64,000 bases of DNA from Denitrovibrio sp. (GCA_002869185.1 PKTN01000005.1:310001-374000); one strand, 5' to 3'; shown: positions 9,188-19,426, numbered from the stretch's first letter. Numbers and translations: made by a program. Notes: generated by a model from the letters alone, not told the origin.

Positions 9188-10573
9188 ATGAGTAAAAAAA
9201 TGTGGGGAGGGAGATTTTCACTCCCAACAGATAAGTTTGTAGAAGAATTCAATGCGTCTGTTCATTTTGATAACAGATTTTATAAATATGACATCAAAGG
9301 GAGCATGGCACACGCTAAGATGCTCGCTAAGCAAGGGATTATATCTGAAGAGGATCGTGAAAATCTTCTGAAAGGTCTTGAGCAAGTTTTATCAGAGATA
9401 GAAGCTGGTAATTTCGAGTGGAAGACTGAGGACGAAGATATCCACATGGCTATCGAAAAACGTCTCACAGAGATTGTCGGTGATGCTGGTAAGCGCCTCC
9501 ACACAGCAAGAAGCAGGAACGATCAGGTTGCAGTTGATTTTAGAATGTACATGAAGGAAGAGATTATTGAGGTACAGGCACTTCTTGCTGAGCTACTCAA
9601 AACTCTGATGCAAAAAGCAGATTCTGAAAATGCTCAATTAATGCCAGGTTTCACTCATCTTCAAACTGCCCAGCCTATACTCTTTGCTCACTGGATAATG
9701 GCTTACTTTCAAATGCTTAAGAGAGATTTTACTCGCTTTGCTGACTGCTTAGAGCGTATGGATTACTGTCCGCTTGGCGCTGGAGCGCTTGCGGGTACTA
9801 CATTCGACATAGATAGACACTTCACAGCATCAGAGCTTGGCTTCAAGGCTCCGACAGAAAACTCACTAGACTCTGTCTCTGACAGAGATTTCGCTATAGA
9901 ATTCCTATCAGCATGCGCAATATGCCAGATGCACCTCTCACGCTTTAGTGAAGAGCTGATTATTTACTCTACATCTGAGTTCAGCTTTATAGAGCTGTCA
10001 GATGACTTTTGTACTTGCTCATCCATTATGCCACAAAAAAAGAACCCTGATATGCCTGAACTGATCAGAGGTAAAACAGGGAGAGTTTACGGTAGCCTCA
10101 TCAGTATGCTTACTACTATGAAGGGCTTACCACTCGCTTACAATAAAGATATGCAAGAGGATAAGGAGCCTGTCTTTGATGCTCTTGATACCATAAAAGC
10201 TTCTCTTAAAATCTTCGCTCCTATGGTAGAGAAGATGACGCTTAGACCAGAAAACATGGAAAAGAGTGCAGGTGCTGGTTATTCCACTGCTACAGACCTT
10301 GCTGATTATCTAGTCCGTAAAGGCGTACCTTTCCGTGAGTCTCACCATATAGTCGGCTCTACTGTAGCCTATGCTATAGAGAAAAATGTTGATATTTCGG
10401 AGCTGTCTATTGACGAATTTAAAAGGTTCTCTGATGCTATAACTGATGACATCTATCAGTATATTACTGTAAGAGCATCCGTAAATAGTAGAAGTGCATA
10501 CGGTGGGACAGCAGAATCCTCTGTAAAAGAGCAGATCAAAAAAGCTAAAAAGTACGTAAATGAAATATTTTAG
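9188..10573 (+). CDS. argH: Argininosuccinate lyase
   Basis: ArgH splits argininosuccinate into arginine and fumarate, the last step of arginine synthesis. The 461-residue protein has MWGGRFS at its N-terminus, [11 protein letters not shown] (substrate binding) and the fumarase-superfamily signature around [11 protein letters not shown] (residues about 278-288), which carries the catalytic serine. The residue just before it, normally Gly (GSSxMPxKxN), is Cys here (TGC at 10016-10018), an unusual change at a signature position. Length is normal. CGGAGATA precedes the ATG. The next gene overlaps its end by 14 bases, so the two are translationally coupled. Confidence 0.95.
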   Translation: MSKKMWGGRFSLPTDKFVEEFNASVHFDNRFYKYDIKGSMAHAKMLAKQGIISEEDRENLLKGLEQVLSEIEAGNFEWKTEDEDIHMAIEKRLTEIVGDAGKRLHTARSRNDQVAVDFRMYMKEEIIEVQALLAELLKTLMQKADSENAQLMPGFTHLQTAQPILFAHWIMAYFQMLKRDFTRFADCLERMDYCPLGAGALAGTTFDIDRHFTASELGFKAPTENSLDSVSDRDFAIEFLSACAICQMHLSRFSEELIIYSTSEFSFIELSDDFCTCSSIMPQKKNPDMPELIRGKTGRVYGSLISMLTTMKGLPLAYNKDMQEDKEPVFDALDTIKASLKIFAPMVEKMTLRPENMEKSAGAGYSTATDLADYLVRKGVPFRESHHIVGSTVAYAIEKNVDISELSIDEFKRFSDAITDDIYQYITVRASVNSRSAYGGTAESSVKEQIKKAKKYVNEIF

Positions 10574-11420
10574 TCTTTTTATAATAATGGCACTCCTCTT
10601 AATTGGGTGCGGGAAAAAAACTGACCCTATCCCTAAAGAAGCACTTGAAAATATTGCTATACCTAAAAAAGTTATTGTTCAAGCCCAGCCAGAGGGTGTT
10701 TTCATTGCTAACAATGAAAATGCACTTCTTATTATAGAAAAGGCAGAATCCAATGGAGAAGCATGCCCTGAATATAAACGTATTAAGGTGCTTGAGCCTA
10801 AGGCAGACTTTATTGATACCTCAGTAAAGGCAGATAACGCCTACTATTACAGGCTAACTAAAAAGACACTTAAGTATAAATTACTCTCTGACCCACGCGT
10901 CTTTCCTATAATTTATCAGATACCACCAGTCATCACTAATGCAAGCTTTACCTCTGACGCTGAAAATATTACTGTCAACATAGAAGCCTCTAAAGAATTC
11001 ATGCGTATGGATATTTATTCAGGCAGAAAACTTGTATCTACAACAGGTAAAACAACTGCAACCATACCAACAGAAGAGATATCTAATAAACTAACTGTTA
11101 GACTTACCGATTACTTCGGTAACAAAGGTGATGTATACACACTAAACATCACACCACCAAAAGTCGTGGTAACACCAAAGAAGGTGACAGGGCTTGCTGC
11201 TGCAAATATAGGCGGAACACTTCGCGTTGTTTGGGACAGTACATTTGATAACCTTAAATACGAGATAAAAGTTTGCGAAAATGTTTCATGTGAAACCCTT
11301 TCTTCGCCCCTACCGTTCCTCGTATACAAGAAAGAGTTTGACAAGTGCATCAATATAACTGTAAATGCTCTGAGTGAAAACAGCAGATCAGAAGACAGTT
11401 CAATCAGATTTTGCAAATAA
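10560..11420 (+). CDS. Lipoprotein with LptM-like N-terminus
   Basis: A 286-residue predicted lipoprotein. The signal peptide ends in a lipobox ([16 protein letters not shown], Cys about residue 17). The CGKKTDPIP start resembles the small LptM/YifL lipoproteins that assist LptD maturation and are often found next to lysA or argH. Unlike those, it continues for about 250 residues with two regions that look like beta-sandwich (fibronectin III-like) domains: [22 protein letters not shown] and [21 protein letters not shown]. It overlaps the argH end by 14 bases and is followed by der after 15 bases. The function is unknown to me. Confidence 0.75.
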   Translation: MKYFSLFIIMALLLIGCGKKTDPIPKEALENIAIPKKVIVQAQPEGVFIANNENALLIIEKAESNGEACPEYKRIKVLEPKADFIDTSVKADNAYYYRLTKKTLKYKLLSDPRVFPIIYQIPPVITNASFTSDAENITVNIEASKEFMRMDIYSGRKLVSTTGKTTATIPTEEISNKLTVRLTDYFGNKGDVYTLNITPPKVVVTPKKVTGLAAANIGGTLRVVWDSTFDNLKYEIKVCENVSCETLSSPLPFLVYKKEFDKCINITVNALSENSRSEDSSIRFCK

Positions 11421-11435
11421 TAAGGATACAAGATT

Positions 11436-12791
11436 ATGTTTACAGTCGGAATCATCGGCATACCTAACGTGGGTAAATCCACACTTTTTAATAGACTCGC
11501 AGGGCAAAGACTCGCTATCGTTGACGATATGCCAGGCGTAACCCGTGACAGAATAGAATTTACCTCCGACTGGGAAGGACAAAGATTCACTATAGTTGAT
11601 ACCGCTGGGTTCGACCTTAAAGAAGAGATACTCAAAAAAGAGATGCAGGCACAGTTCTATTCTGCTCTCGATCAAGCTGACTTTTTTGTTGTTATGACTG
11701 ATGGAGTAGAGGGTGTTCACCCACTTGATGAGATAGTCGTAAGGATGCTTAGACAAAAAGAGAAGCCTTTCCAAGTTGTTGTCAACAAGATCGACTCTGA
11801 CGGAAGAGAATCACTTATGTATGAATTCTATCGCCTTGGACTTGATAACATGATTGGTATCAGTGCTACTCACGGTAGAAATGTAGACATGCTCCTCGAT
11901 GAAATTGTGAAACATATACCTAAGGGACAGCCAAAAGTTGACCCTTACAAGGGTCGTATAAAACTTGTCATCACTGGACGTCCAAACGTTGGTAAATCAA
12001 GTATGATTAACAAGTGGCTAGGGGAAGAACGCCTTATAGTTACCCCAATCCCTGGTACCACACGTGACGCTGTAGATACATTCTTCGAAATAGATGGTGA
12101 TGAGTACGTTCTTATAGATACTGCTGGTATCCGTAAAAAGAAATCTATGTTCAAAGACAAGATAGAGAAATACGGCTATTTCCGCTGGAAGGATGCTGTA
12201 GAGCGTGCAGATATCGCTGTTTGCCTAATCGATGGTGTTGAAGGTATCACTGACAGAGATGTTAAAGTTATCGCTGACACGTGGGAAGCTGGAAGACCTG
12301 TTGTTCTTGTTGTAAATAAATGGGACCTCATCGAAGAGAAGGATGAAGAGGCTAAAAAGTTTATGAGCGACATAGACTACAAACTCAAGTTCCTCAATAA
12401 ACCACCAATTATCTTTACCTCTACTATTACAGGTAAAAACATATATAAGATTTTTAAAGCTGCTAAAGAACATTATCTCGAGGCTTCTAAACGTATTTCA
12501 ACACATAAGCTTCAACATATCATTGAAGAAGCAGTATATAGACACCAACCACCAGTAGTTAAAAACAGAAGAATTAAGTTTTACTACATCACGCAAGTTA
12601 GTATAAACCCACCAGAGTTTATTATCTTCGTCAACTACCCAGACTCCGTGCACTTCTCTTATCAGAGATTCCTTGTGAACCTCGTCAGAGAGTACCACGG
12701 ATTTCAAGGCGTACCTGTTGTTATACACCTCAGAAAACGTGGCGAAAGCAAAGGTGAGAAGATGGAAATTGAGGCTAAAAACGAGGACTAA
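11436..12791 (+). CDS. der: Ribosome-assembly GTPase Der (EngA)
   Basis: Der is an essential GTPase with two tandem G domains that helps 50S ribosome assembly. The 451-residue protein has G domain 1 (residues 1-165, G1 at GIPNVGKST, G3 DTAGFD, G4 NKID), G domain 2 (about 175-345, G1 GRPNVGKSS, G3 DTAGIRKKK, G4 NKWD) and the C-terminal KH-like domain (about 350-440). The first P-loop reads GIPNVGKST where nearly all family members have GRPNVGKST. The codon is ATA at 11460-11462, one G-to-T step from the Arg codon AGA. AAGGATAC lies upstream of the ATG. Confidence 0.96.
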   Translation: MFTVGIIGIPNVGKSTLFNRLAGQRLAIVDDMPGVTRDRIEFTSDWEGQRFTIVDTAGFDLKEEILKKEMQAQFYSALDQADFFVVMTDGVEGVHPLDEIVVRMLRQKEKPFQVVVNKIDSDGRESLMYEFYRLGLDNMIGISATHGRNVDMLLDEIVKHIPKGQPKVDPYKGRIKLVITGRPNVGKSSMINKWLGEERLIVTPIPGTTRDAVDTFFEIDGDEYVLIDTAGIRKKKSMFKDKIEKYGYFRWKDAVERADIAVCLIDGVEGITDRDVKVIADTWEAGRPVVLVVNKWDLIEEKDEEAKKFMSDIDYKLKFLNKPPIIFTSTITGKNIYKIFKAAKEHYLEASKRISTHKLQHIIEEAVYRHQPPVVKNRRIKFYYITQVSINPPEFIIFVNYPDSVHFSYQRFLVNLVREYHGFQGVPVVIHLRKRGESKGEKMEIEAKNED

Positions 12792-12958
12792 TCCTTCTTT
12801 TTTGCTTATTTTTTCTAATTTTATACTTTTTTTACAAAAACCGTTCTAATTTCTCAGTTTATACTGGAAATCTCCGATAAGTTGTAATATAAACGTTAAC
12901 TTGCAATCTTTTTGCGTCGCAACGAAAAGAAGCTAAGAATAATTAGAAAAGGTGTAAT

Positions 12959-14278
12959 ATGCGCTATGATTTAGCAAAAAGCGGAAATGGCCTAACCTAT
13001 GAAATCCGCGGAATTGTCGAAGTAGCTAAGCTGCTCGAACAAAAGGGGATCGAAATATGTTACGAAAACATAGGCGATCCTGTAGCAAAAGGTGAGAAGA
13101 TCCCTGCTTGGATGAAGGATACTATAGCTGATATAGTAAAGACTAACGATCTCTCGTTTGCCTACTGTTCTACTAAAGGTGATGAAGATGTACGCGAATA
13201 CCTCGCTGCAAAGACAAACGCCAGAGGTGGAGCTCAGATCACTAAAAATGATATCATATTTTTTAACGGACTTGGCGACGCAATAGCGCGAGCGTATAGC
13301 TCAATCAGAGTAGATGCAAGAATCATGCTTCCTGAACCTACTTACTCTACACACCTACTGGCGGAAGTGCTTCATGCATCTTATCCTCCAAATACTTATA
13401 GAATGAACCCTTACGATAACTGGAGACCTGATCTTAATGAACTAGAAAGAAAGGTTAGAAGCTCTAACTCTATCGTCGGTATACTCGTTATCAACCCTGA
13501 TAACCCTACTGGATACGTACATACTGAAGAAGATCTTAGAAAAATAGTAGCTATCGCTAAAGAGTATGAGCTTATGCTTATCTTTGATGAAATCTATCTG
13601 AATATGCTCTTTAACGGAAAAGAGACAGTTGCTCTCGCTGACATTATTGGTGACGTTCCTGGTATCTCTATGAAAGGTATCTCTAAGGAGTACCCATGGC
13701 CAGGTGCAAGATGTGGATGGATAGAAGTGTACAACGCTGATAAGGACGAGGCTTTTGCTCGTTTTATTAACGCTATCTTTAACCAAAAAATGTCTGAAGT
13801 TTGTTCAACAACTCTCCCTCAGCTTTCCATACCTCTCATCATGGAGCACGAAGAGTATCAGGGCTACCTTTCTGAGAGACTTAAGCACTACGAGAACCTT
13901 TCTAATATAGCTTACAACATACTTAAGGATTGCCCATATGTTGTTGTAAATCGCTCTAACGGAGCTTTCTATATGTCAGTAGTTTTCAATGAAGCAGTAC
14001 TTTCTGACCAGCAAAAGCTTAGTATAGAGCTTAATGATGTTAGGGATATCGTGGAAGACCTTACTAATGGAAGCCGCATGGAGAATGATAAGCGTTTTGT
14101 TTATTACCTCCTTGGTGCTACGGGAATATGTGTTGTTCCACTTACCTCATTCTTTACTTCAACACCAGGGTTCAGAATGACTCTACTCGAAAAAGATGTG
14201 GATAAGTTTGAAAATACTGTGAAAACAATTAAAGCTAAGATTGTGGAATATGTAGAATCAAGCAAATGTCCCGCTTAA
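12959..14278 (+). CDS. PLP-dependent aminotransferase, class I/II
   Basis: A 439-residue fold-type I aminotransferase. It shows NPDNPTGY (cofactor-binding Asn), FDEIYLNML (Asp that binds the PLP ring nitrogen) and GISKEYPWPGARCGW (PLP lysine). The N-terminus (YEIRGIVEVAKLLEQKGIEI) resembles the alanine- or valine-forming AlaA/AvtA-like group. The substrate cannot be read from sequence. It is preceded by a T-rich gap of 167 bases after der, with AAAAGGTG before the ATG, and is closed by a hairpin terminator. Confidence 0.85.
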   Translation: MRYDLAKSGNGLTYEIRGIVEVAKLLEQKGIEICYENIGDPVAKGEKIPAWMKDTIADIVKTNDLSFAYCSTKGDEDVREYLAAKTNARGGAQITKNDIIFFNGLGDAIARAYSSIRVDARIMLPEPTYSTHLLAEVLHASYPPNTYRMNPYDNWRPDLNELERKVRSSNSIVGILVINPDNPTGYVHTEEDLRKIVAIAKEYELMLIFDEIYLNMLFNGKETVALADIIGDVPGISMKGISKEYPWPGARCGWIEVYNADKDEAFARFINAIFNQKMSEVCSTTLPQLSIPLIMEHEEYQGYLSERLKHYENLSNIAYNILKDCPYVVVNRSNGAFYMSVVFNEAVLSDQQKLSIELNDVRDIVEDLTNGSRMENDKRFVYYLLGATGICVVPLTSFFTSTPGFRMTLLEKDVDKFENTVKTIKAKIVEYVESSKCPA

Positions 14279-14300
14279 CCTAATATAACCTAATATATCA

Positions 14301-14331
14301 AAGCACCGTTCTTAGGAGTGGTGCTTTTTTT
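14301..14331. terminator. Terminator between convergent genes
   Basis: AAGCACC (14301-14307) pairs with GGTGCTT (14320-14326), followed by a T-run to 14331. It lies between the aminotransferase and the convergent histidine kinase, whose stop codon is inside the T-run. It clearly serves the plus strand. Confidence 0.85.
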
Positions 14332-16585
14332 ATGCCAGAAGTTCTTCTATTTTTTTGACTAACTCTTTTATAATTAATGGTTTTAACATTACGATATGAT
14401 CTTCTTCATTAAAGCCTTCCTTCCTGTGAGCTTCACCTACATAGCCAGTAGTAAATATGATTTTCATATCAGGCTTTATTGTTTTCATCTCTTTATATGC
14501 AGATATCCCACTCATCACAGGCATCACTATGTCACTCACCACTAGATCAATCTCTGCATGTTTCTCTTTAAATATATCTAGTGCTTCCTTTCCATTAACC
14601 GCTTCAGATACTTCATATCCATAAACGTCAAGTGCATGAGATAATGATTCCCTGACGATCTTTTCATCCTCAACAAGCAGTATGTTTGCGCTCTTCACCG
14701 GAATTGATTCAACTTCTGAACTATCGTCGACCGGCTCATCAATCTTTTGCTCTGTTATTGGAAGCTTTATAGTAAACTCTGTTCCATCACCCTCTTCGCT
14801 ATAACACTCAATGGTTCCTTTATGCCTACTAATAATATCTGAAACGATATATAGCCCTAGCCCTGTACCCTTCCCCTCTTTCTTGGTTGTAAAAAATGGT
14901 TCGAATATTGTCTCAATCTTATTCTGTGGTATGCCACATCCGTTATCTCTTACACTTATCACAGCGTATTCTTGAAAACCACCAGCAGCAGTTTCGTCAC
15001 TGACCAATGTTTTATCGACTGTAATAGTCAGTTTTCCATCGTTTTCTATCGCATCACGTGCATTAGTAGCAAGATTTACTATCACCTGCTCCAACTGGAC
15101 AGGGTCGCCAAGGATGTTTACATCATCTTCTAATAGTTCAAACTCTATCTCAATCCTGTTACCTATAACCATCGATAAGAATTCGCCAACGGATTTTATT
15201 AACACATTTACACAAATAACCTTTTCTGCTTGTGCCTCTTTTCTCGAAAATGTCAGTAAATTCTGCGTTAAGCTCTTTGCTCTCACAGTTATATCCGATA
15301 TTCTTTCCACATATGAGTAAAACCTGCTATCTTTATCCATTTTACGCTTCATTATGGATGCAAACCCGCCAATAGCAGTAAGCATGTTGGTAAAGTCGTG
15401 TGCAATACCACTAGTAAGCTCTCCAACTGTCTCCATTTTTTGTGCATGCAGCAGTTGAGATTTTATCCTCACTCGCTCAGTTATATCCTCTTCTACTATT
15501 ACGATATTAGTAACGTTTATACCATCTGCAAGTACTGGTGATATCGATCCGAGTACAATATAATCGCTTCCATCGTCACCTGTCTTCTGATATTCACCTA
15601 TCCACCCATCTCCTGTACGGCACTTTTGCAGTGCCTCAAAGAACTCTAAACCACTACTCTCGTATAAGTTGACATCTACTATATTTTTGCCTGTAAATTC
15701 TTGTCGCGTAGCGCCTGCAGTATTAAGCTGAGCCTTATTTGCATAAACTATTTTTTGTTTTTCATCTATAACAGTCACAGCGGATGCACTAGCATCGATT
15801 GCCATATTTAGCACTAATGTATGTTGCTTAACACTCTCTTTCTCTGTTGTGTCGTGAACAATCCCTAGTATAGCGATACTCCCGTCAGTCTCAGCAGTCT
15901 GGAATACAGCTTGTGCAGGGTATTTACTCCCATCTTTCCTTATAAATCTAGTATTAAATGTAACTCTATTTGTTGTTGAGTCTTCGGTACTAGAATTTAC
16001 CTTTGTAATCTCTTCAGCTATATCTTGAATGTGTTTTCCATATAGCTCTGTTAAGTTGTAACCGAGATTTTGCAATGCTTTCTTGTTTGCAAATTTGATT
16101 TTGTAGCTATCTCCACCTAAGATGTAAATCTCATCTTCAGCAGATTGGATTATATTTGTTAATTCCTTTATCTCTTGCCTTGCTTTCTGCCCAGCAAGCA
16201 CTTCTTTATAAGCCTTCACCTCTCTACGTATAACAGGAACTAACCTTTTAAGATTGTCCCTTGTAATATAGTCATCCGCACCCTTTTCAATAAGCTCAGC
16301 GGCGTCTTCTTGTTTCTCTTTTTCGGTTATTATTATGAGAGGGAGCTCTGATTCGATCTCTTTTTGTGTTTTAAGTGTTTTTTCAACAAGTTCACTGCCT
16401 AAATCTTGGTCAACTATCGTCAGAATAGCATTACCTGCTCTAAGCTCAGTCGCTAAGTCATCTAAATTTGTAACTATACGTAGGTATTGGCTGACGTTAA
16501 TCGGCTCAAGACATTCCTTCACTGTATTGGATAAAACATGATTGGACGTAAAAAAGATTATTTGGTGGTCAGATTCAATATTCAT
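14330..16585 (-). CDS. Hybrid sensor histidine kinase, receiver-PAS-PAS-kinase-receiver
   Basis: A 751-residue cytoplasmic signalling protein with no membrane segment. It has an N-terminal receiver-like domain (about 8-125, with VDQD and GADDYITRDN), two PAS domains (about 140-255 and 260-375, each followed by a C-terminal PAC-type motif: HDTTEKE and EEDITERV), HisKA with the phospho-acceptor His in GIAHDFTNML, an ATPase domain (NLATNARDAI, DNGCGIP, GKGTGLGLYIV) and a C-terminal receiver with phospho-Asp in LVVSDIVMPVMSG and a KPL lysine. It resembles orphan hybrid kinases without an attached output domain. The signal is unknown. It is probably transcribed with or close to the IclR gene upstream. 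Confidence 0.9.
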   Translation of the reverse strand: MNIESDHQIIFFTSNHVLSNTVKECLEPINVSQYLRIVTNLDDLATELRAGNAILTIVDQDLGSELVEKTLKTQKEIESELPLIIITEKEKQEDAAELIEKGADDYITRDNLKRLVPVIRREVKAYKEVLAGQKARQEIKELTNIIQSAEDEIYILGGDSYKIKFANKKALQNLGYNLTELYGKHIQDIAEEITKVNSSTEDSTTNRVTFNTRFIRKDGSKYPAQAVFQTAETDGSIAILGIVHDTTEKESVKQHTLVLNMAIDASASAVTVIDEKQKIVYANKAQLNTAGATRQEFTGKNIVDVNLYESSGLEFFEALQKCRTGDGWIGEYQKTGDDGSDYIVLGSISPVLADGINVTNIVIVEEDITERVRIKSQLLHAQKMETVGELTSGIAHDFTNMLTAIGGFASIMKRKMDKDSRFYSYVERISDITVRAKSLTQNLLTFSRKEAQAEKVICVNVLIKSVGEFLSMVIGNRIEIEFELLEDDVNILGDPVQLEQVIVNLATNARDAIENDGKLTITVDKTLVSDETAAGGFQEYAVISVRDNGCGIPQNKIETIFEPFFTTKKEGKGTGLGLYIVSDIISRHKGTIECYSEEGDGTEFTIKLPITEQKIDEPVDDSSEVESIPVKSANILLVEDEKIVRESLSHALDVYGYEVSEAVNGKEALDIFKEKHAEIDLVVSDIVMPVMSGISAYKEMKTIKPDMKIIFTTGYVGEAHRKEGFNEEDHIVMLKPLIIKELVKKIEELLA

Positions 16586-16633
16586 ATCTGAATATAACCA
16601 CCGAGAAGTTTAGATTACAAGGAAGATATCAGA

Positions 16634-17428
16634 TTATTTCTTATCTTCGTCAAATTCCCTATAACCGAATTTCTTAGAAAGCAGTTTTGCAGCATCTGTA
16701 ACGATTGGTGCAACGTGATCGTGTATGTGATCCATAGCCATCCTCTCAGATGGAGCGGAAACACTAATCCCTGCGATAACATTGCCCATAAAATCTTTTA
16801 TAGGAGCTCCTACACATCTAACTCCAAGTTCGTACTCTTCGTTATCAATTGCGTATCCCATTCTTTTGATTTCAGCTAAATCTTCTTTTAGCTCATCAAA
16901 TGTACTTACACTATTAGGAGTAATCTTTTGGAAGTCAGTAGAGTAGAGTTTTTCTAATTCTATTGAATCATAGTATGCAAGTTGAGCTTTACCTGTAGCA
17001 GTAGCATAAGCAGGACCGACATTTCCTATTCTAGGTAGCACTCTAACAGCTTGCTCAGTCTCTATCACATTGAGGTAAACAACATTACCATCACGCAGTA
17101 CGCTAATGTATGCTGATTCGCTCGTATCGTTTTTAAGTTGTTGTAAAACTTGTATGGAGATTTCTATGATATTTAGCTTATTGATATAAGCTTGAGATAT
17201 TTGGAATGTTTTAACGCCTAGCCTAAAATTGCCAGTGTATCTATTGTGTTCCACGTAGCCTAAAAGCTCCAATGTTGATAACAGTTTATTAACATTACTT
17301 CTTGTTAAACCTAGGTCACTAACTATATCTGTAATACTAAGCTCGTGATCTTGATCGCCAAGCAACTCTAGTATATCAATTGCATTACTAACAGCCTGAA
17401 CGGCGTATTCAGATTTCTCTCTCTTCAT
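16634..17428 (-). CDS. IclR-family transcriptional regulator
   Basis: A 264-residue regulator with an N-terminal winged helix (about 8-75, LSITDIVSDLGLTRSNVNKLLSTLELLGYVE) and the C-terminal IclR effector domain (about 85-255, with VGPAYATATGKAQLAY, NEEYELGVRCVGAPI and VIAGISVSAPSERM). Family members bind small organic acids or aromatic compounds. The ligand here is unknown. The ATG at 17428 is chosen because GGGAG lies six bases upstream. A GTG two codons earlier is possible. The upstream region holds an inverted repeat and GTTC motifs that could be its own operator. Confidence 0.88.
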   Translation of the reverse strand: MKREKSEYAVQAVSNAIDILELLGDQDHELSITDIVSDLGLTRSNVNKLLSTLELLGYVEHNRYTGNFRLGVKTFQISQAYINKLNIIEISIQVLQQLKNDTSESAYISVLRDGNVVYLNVIETEQAVRVLPRIGNVGPAYATATGKAQLAYYDSIELEKLYSTDFQKITPNSVSTFDELKEDLAEIKRMGYAIDNEEYELGVRCVGAPIKDFMGNVIAGISVSAPSERMAMDHIHDHVAPIVTDAAKLLSKKFGYREFDEDKK

Positions 17429-17441
17429 GATCACTCCCTAA

Positions 17442-17470
17442 ACAGTTCCTATTTGGATTCAGAACACTGT
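17442..17470. promoter_or_regulatory. Imperfect inverted repeat upstream of the IclR gene
   Basis: ACAGTTC (17442-17448) and GAACACTGT (17462-17470) face each other 14-22 bases before the iclR-type start. GTTC recurs in GTTCTAATAGTTC nearby. IclR proteins bind such palindromes and often autoregulate. This is a candidate operator only. Confidence 0.35.
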
Positions 17471-17473
17471 TTT

Positions 17474-17482
17474 TTATCCACA
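17474..17482 (+). promoter_or_regulatory. Isolated perfect DnaA box
   Basis: TTATCCACA, an exact match to the DnaA box consensus, in the intergenic region before the IclR gene. I see no cluster of further boxes around it, so it is not an origin by itself. It may titrate DnaA or be chance. Confidence 0.35.
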
Positions 17483-17614
17483 CACTAGTTCTAATAGTTC
17501 ATATATTTACAAAAAATATGTATTACGTCAACAGTATATTTTTAAGTATTTTTTAAATAAAACATGTTGCATTTCAATTTTGCTAAACTACTGCAATATC
17601 TAGTTAAAAATTTC

Positions 17615-18853
17615 TTAATTACATTCACCAGAAATAGTACATGCATACGAGAAGCTCTCAATCATAATTTTGCTAAACTTATCAACATCTACACCTATCT
17701 CGTTGAAATGTTTTTGCATCGCTTCTATATCATCTTTTTCATAATCCTTAACCATTCTAAGTAATTTTCCAAGCTCTCCTGCTTCGTTAACTACTGCATC
17801 CTTTATCTCTTGTTCAATATTCAATTCTTTCACAATTTCTTCTATTGTCTTATTAAATACTACATCCATCAATGAAATTAACCCTATTAGGTAGGCTGAT
17901 CCTGATTTTTGCTCACCTAGTCTTGTCTCTTTACAAATATTCTCCATAGCTCTCGCTCGAACTTGAGCTGTTACTAGTAGTGGATTGTCAAAGCTATCAT
18001 TATTAGGTCCTGCATAGAGAATGAGGTACAACCATTTTGTAAGGTGGTCTCTTCCAAGAAGTGCTATTGCGTGCTTTATAGAGCTCACATTCCCTTTTGT
18101 AAAGAAAGCAGCTGAGTTCATGAATTTAAGTAGATTAATGTACAAGGCTGGATAGTTTTTTATTACTTTTTCTAGCTCGTGTGCGTCAGCATCCTCTCTA
18201 AGCATATTAATAAGCTGTACTGTAGCAACTTTAGATGGGTCAACTGATTTCTGTGTGATAACGATTGGTTTTGCAAAATAGTAACCTTGATAAAAATAAA
18301 AACCTAATTCTTTGCAAAATTCATAATCCTCTTGTGTTTCTACTTTCTCAGCTAGCATCTTAACATTCAGCTTTTTTAGTATTGCCATGTTCTTTCGTAA
18401 CTGCTCTTTATCACAAAACATATAGTCAATTTTTATTATATCCACTAGTTCAAAAAGACACTTAAATGTATCTATGTATTCTTTGCTGAGAACCATATCA
18501 TCTAGAGCGAAGGTGTACCCTTGCTTTTTATATTCTTTTATCTTTTCTATAACATCAGGCGTCACTTTTGTTGTTTCTAGAATTTCTACGACAAATTGAT
18601 CTTTAGGAAGTATATCGATAACACCCCCCATTATTGTTGTCTCATCGACGTTGATAAAACCTTTTTTGCAGCCTAGCAGTGACTCAAGCCCAATATTGTG
18701 AATAGCGTTAATAAGAACTCTCGCTGTAGCTGTTGAGTTATCTGTTACATTTGCCATGTTTTCACCTGGCTGTCGATATAATAACTCATAAGCGTCTATC
18801 TGACCTTTCTCATTAAGTATAGGTTGTCTTCCAATATAAAAATCGTTGCTCAT
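17615..18853 (-). CDS. EAL-HDOD signalling protein with degenerate EAL domain
   Basis: A 412-residue protein of the YuxH/CdgJ type: an EAL-like domain (about 1-205) followed by HDOD (about 210-400). It begins FYIGRQPILNEKGQIDAYELLYRQ, typical of this group. The EAL domain has lost normal catalytic motifs: the EAL signature is replaced by AYELLYR, DDFGTG by ALDDMVLS, and AEGVE by AEKVET. It therefore probably does not cleave c-di-GMP and acts through protein contacts. HDOD proteins of this type affect motility and other regulation. It precedes a broken nitroreductase on the same strand. Confidence 0.88.
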   Translation of the reverse strand: MSNDFYIGRQPILNEKGQIDAYELLYRQPGENMANVTDNSTATARVLINAIHNIGLESLLGCKKGFINVDETTIMGGVIDILPKDQFVVEILETTKVTPDVIEKIKEYKKQGYTFALDDMVLSKEYIDTFKCLFELVDIIKIDYMFCDKEQLRKNMAILKKLNVKMLAEKVETQEDYEFCKELGFYFYQGYYFAKPIVITQKSVDPSKVATVQLINMLREDADAHELEKVIKNYPALYINLLKFMNSAAFFTKGNVSSIKHAIALLGRDHLTKWLYLILYAGPNNDSFDNPLLVTAQVRARAMENICKETRLGEQKSGSAYLIGLISLMDVVFNKTIEEIVKELNIEQEIKDAVVNEAGELGKLLRMVKDYEKDDIEAMQKHFNEIGVDVDKFSKIMIESFSYACTISGECN

Positions 18854-18865
18854 AAAACCCTGCTT

Positions 18866-19372
18866 TTATATATACTTTACTACTTCACTTAAGTCTTTTC
18901 TTGATCTAACTCTTTTGGCACCCTCTTTTGGATACCCAAGAGGTGTAATTAGCATTACTTTTTCGTTATTTGGTAATCCGAGAGCCTTATGCACTATTTC
19001 TTCATCAAATGCAGCAATATAGCATGTACCTAATCCTTGCTCTGTTGCAGCAAGCACAAAGTAGTCTGCTATAATAGTTATATCACACAATAAGTAATCT
19101 GCTTTATCGCCCCTAACCCAGTTCTCACCTTCTAGTCCTACAAAGACTACTATTAGTGGAGCCTCTCTAAACCAGTCTCTATTATACCCAGCATAGATCC
19201 TTTCCTGTACAGCTTTATCTTCTACTATATATATTTTCCACGGTTGTTTGTTCGCAGCACTTGGTGATATTATACTACATTTTAGAATGAGATCAATCTT
19301 ATCTTTTTAAATCTCTTTATTTAAGTACCCGCGATAACTAAATCTTTTTTCTACTAACTTCTTGAATTCCAT
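18866..19372 (-). pseudogene. Nitroreductase-family protein, interrupted at codon 22
   Basis: The frame from the ATG at 19372 (AAAGGGTG upstream) gives a 168-position FMN-dependent nitroreductase: MEFKKLVEKRFSYRGYLNKEI, then TAA (19307-19309), then KDKIDLILKCSIISPSAANK followed by QPWK. After the stop the frame stays open for 146 codons and includes the FMN-binding SPSAANKQPW, the LAATEQGLGTCYIA core and the ITPLGYP end block. The codon is in the loop after the RYSxR motif, where relatives commonly have Glu (PVEEEKI-like). Without readthrough only a 21-residue peptide is made. No second lesion is visible. Confidence 0.85.
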
Positions 19373-19426
19373 CTAATCACCCTTTATCATTGTGTGTAAA
19401 CCATTATACCAAACTAGGAGTGTAAA

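Noticed and set aside
12853..12880. Sigma-28-like promoter (CTCAGTTT, 12 bases, TCCGATAA) before the aminotransferase
   Set aside because: The spacer is one base too long, the -35 matches only five of eight positions and the downstream gene has no motility link.
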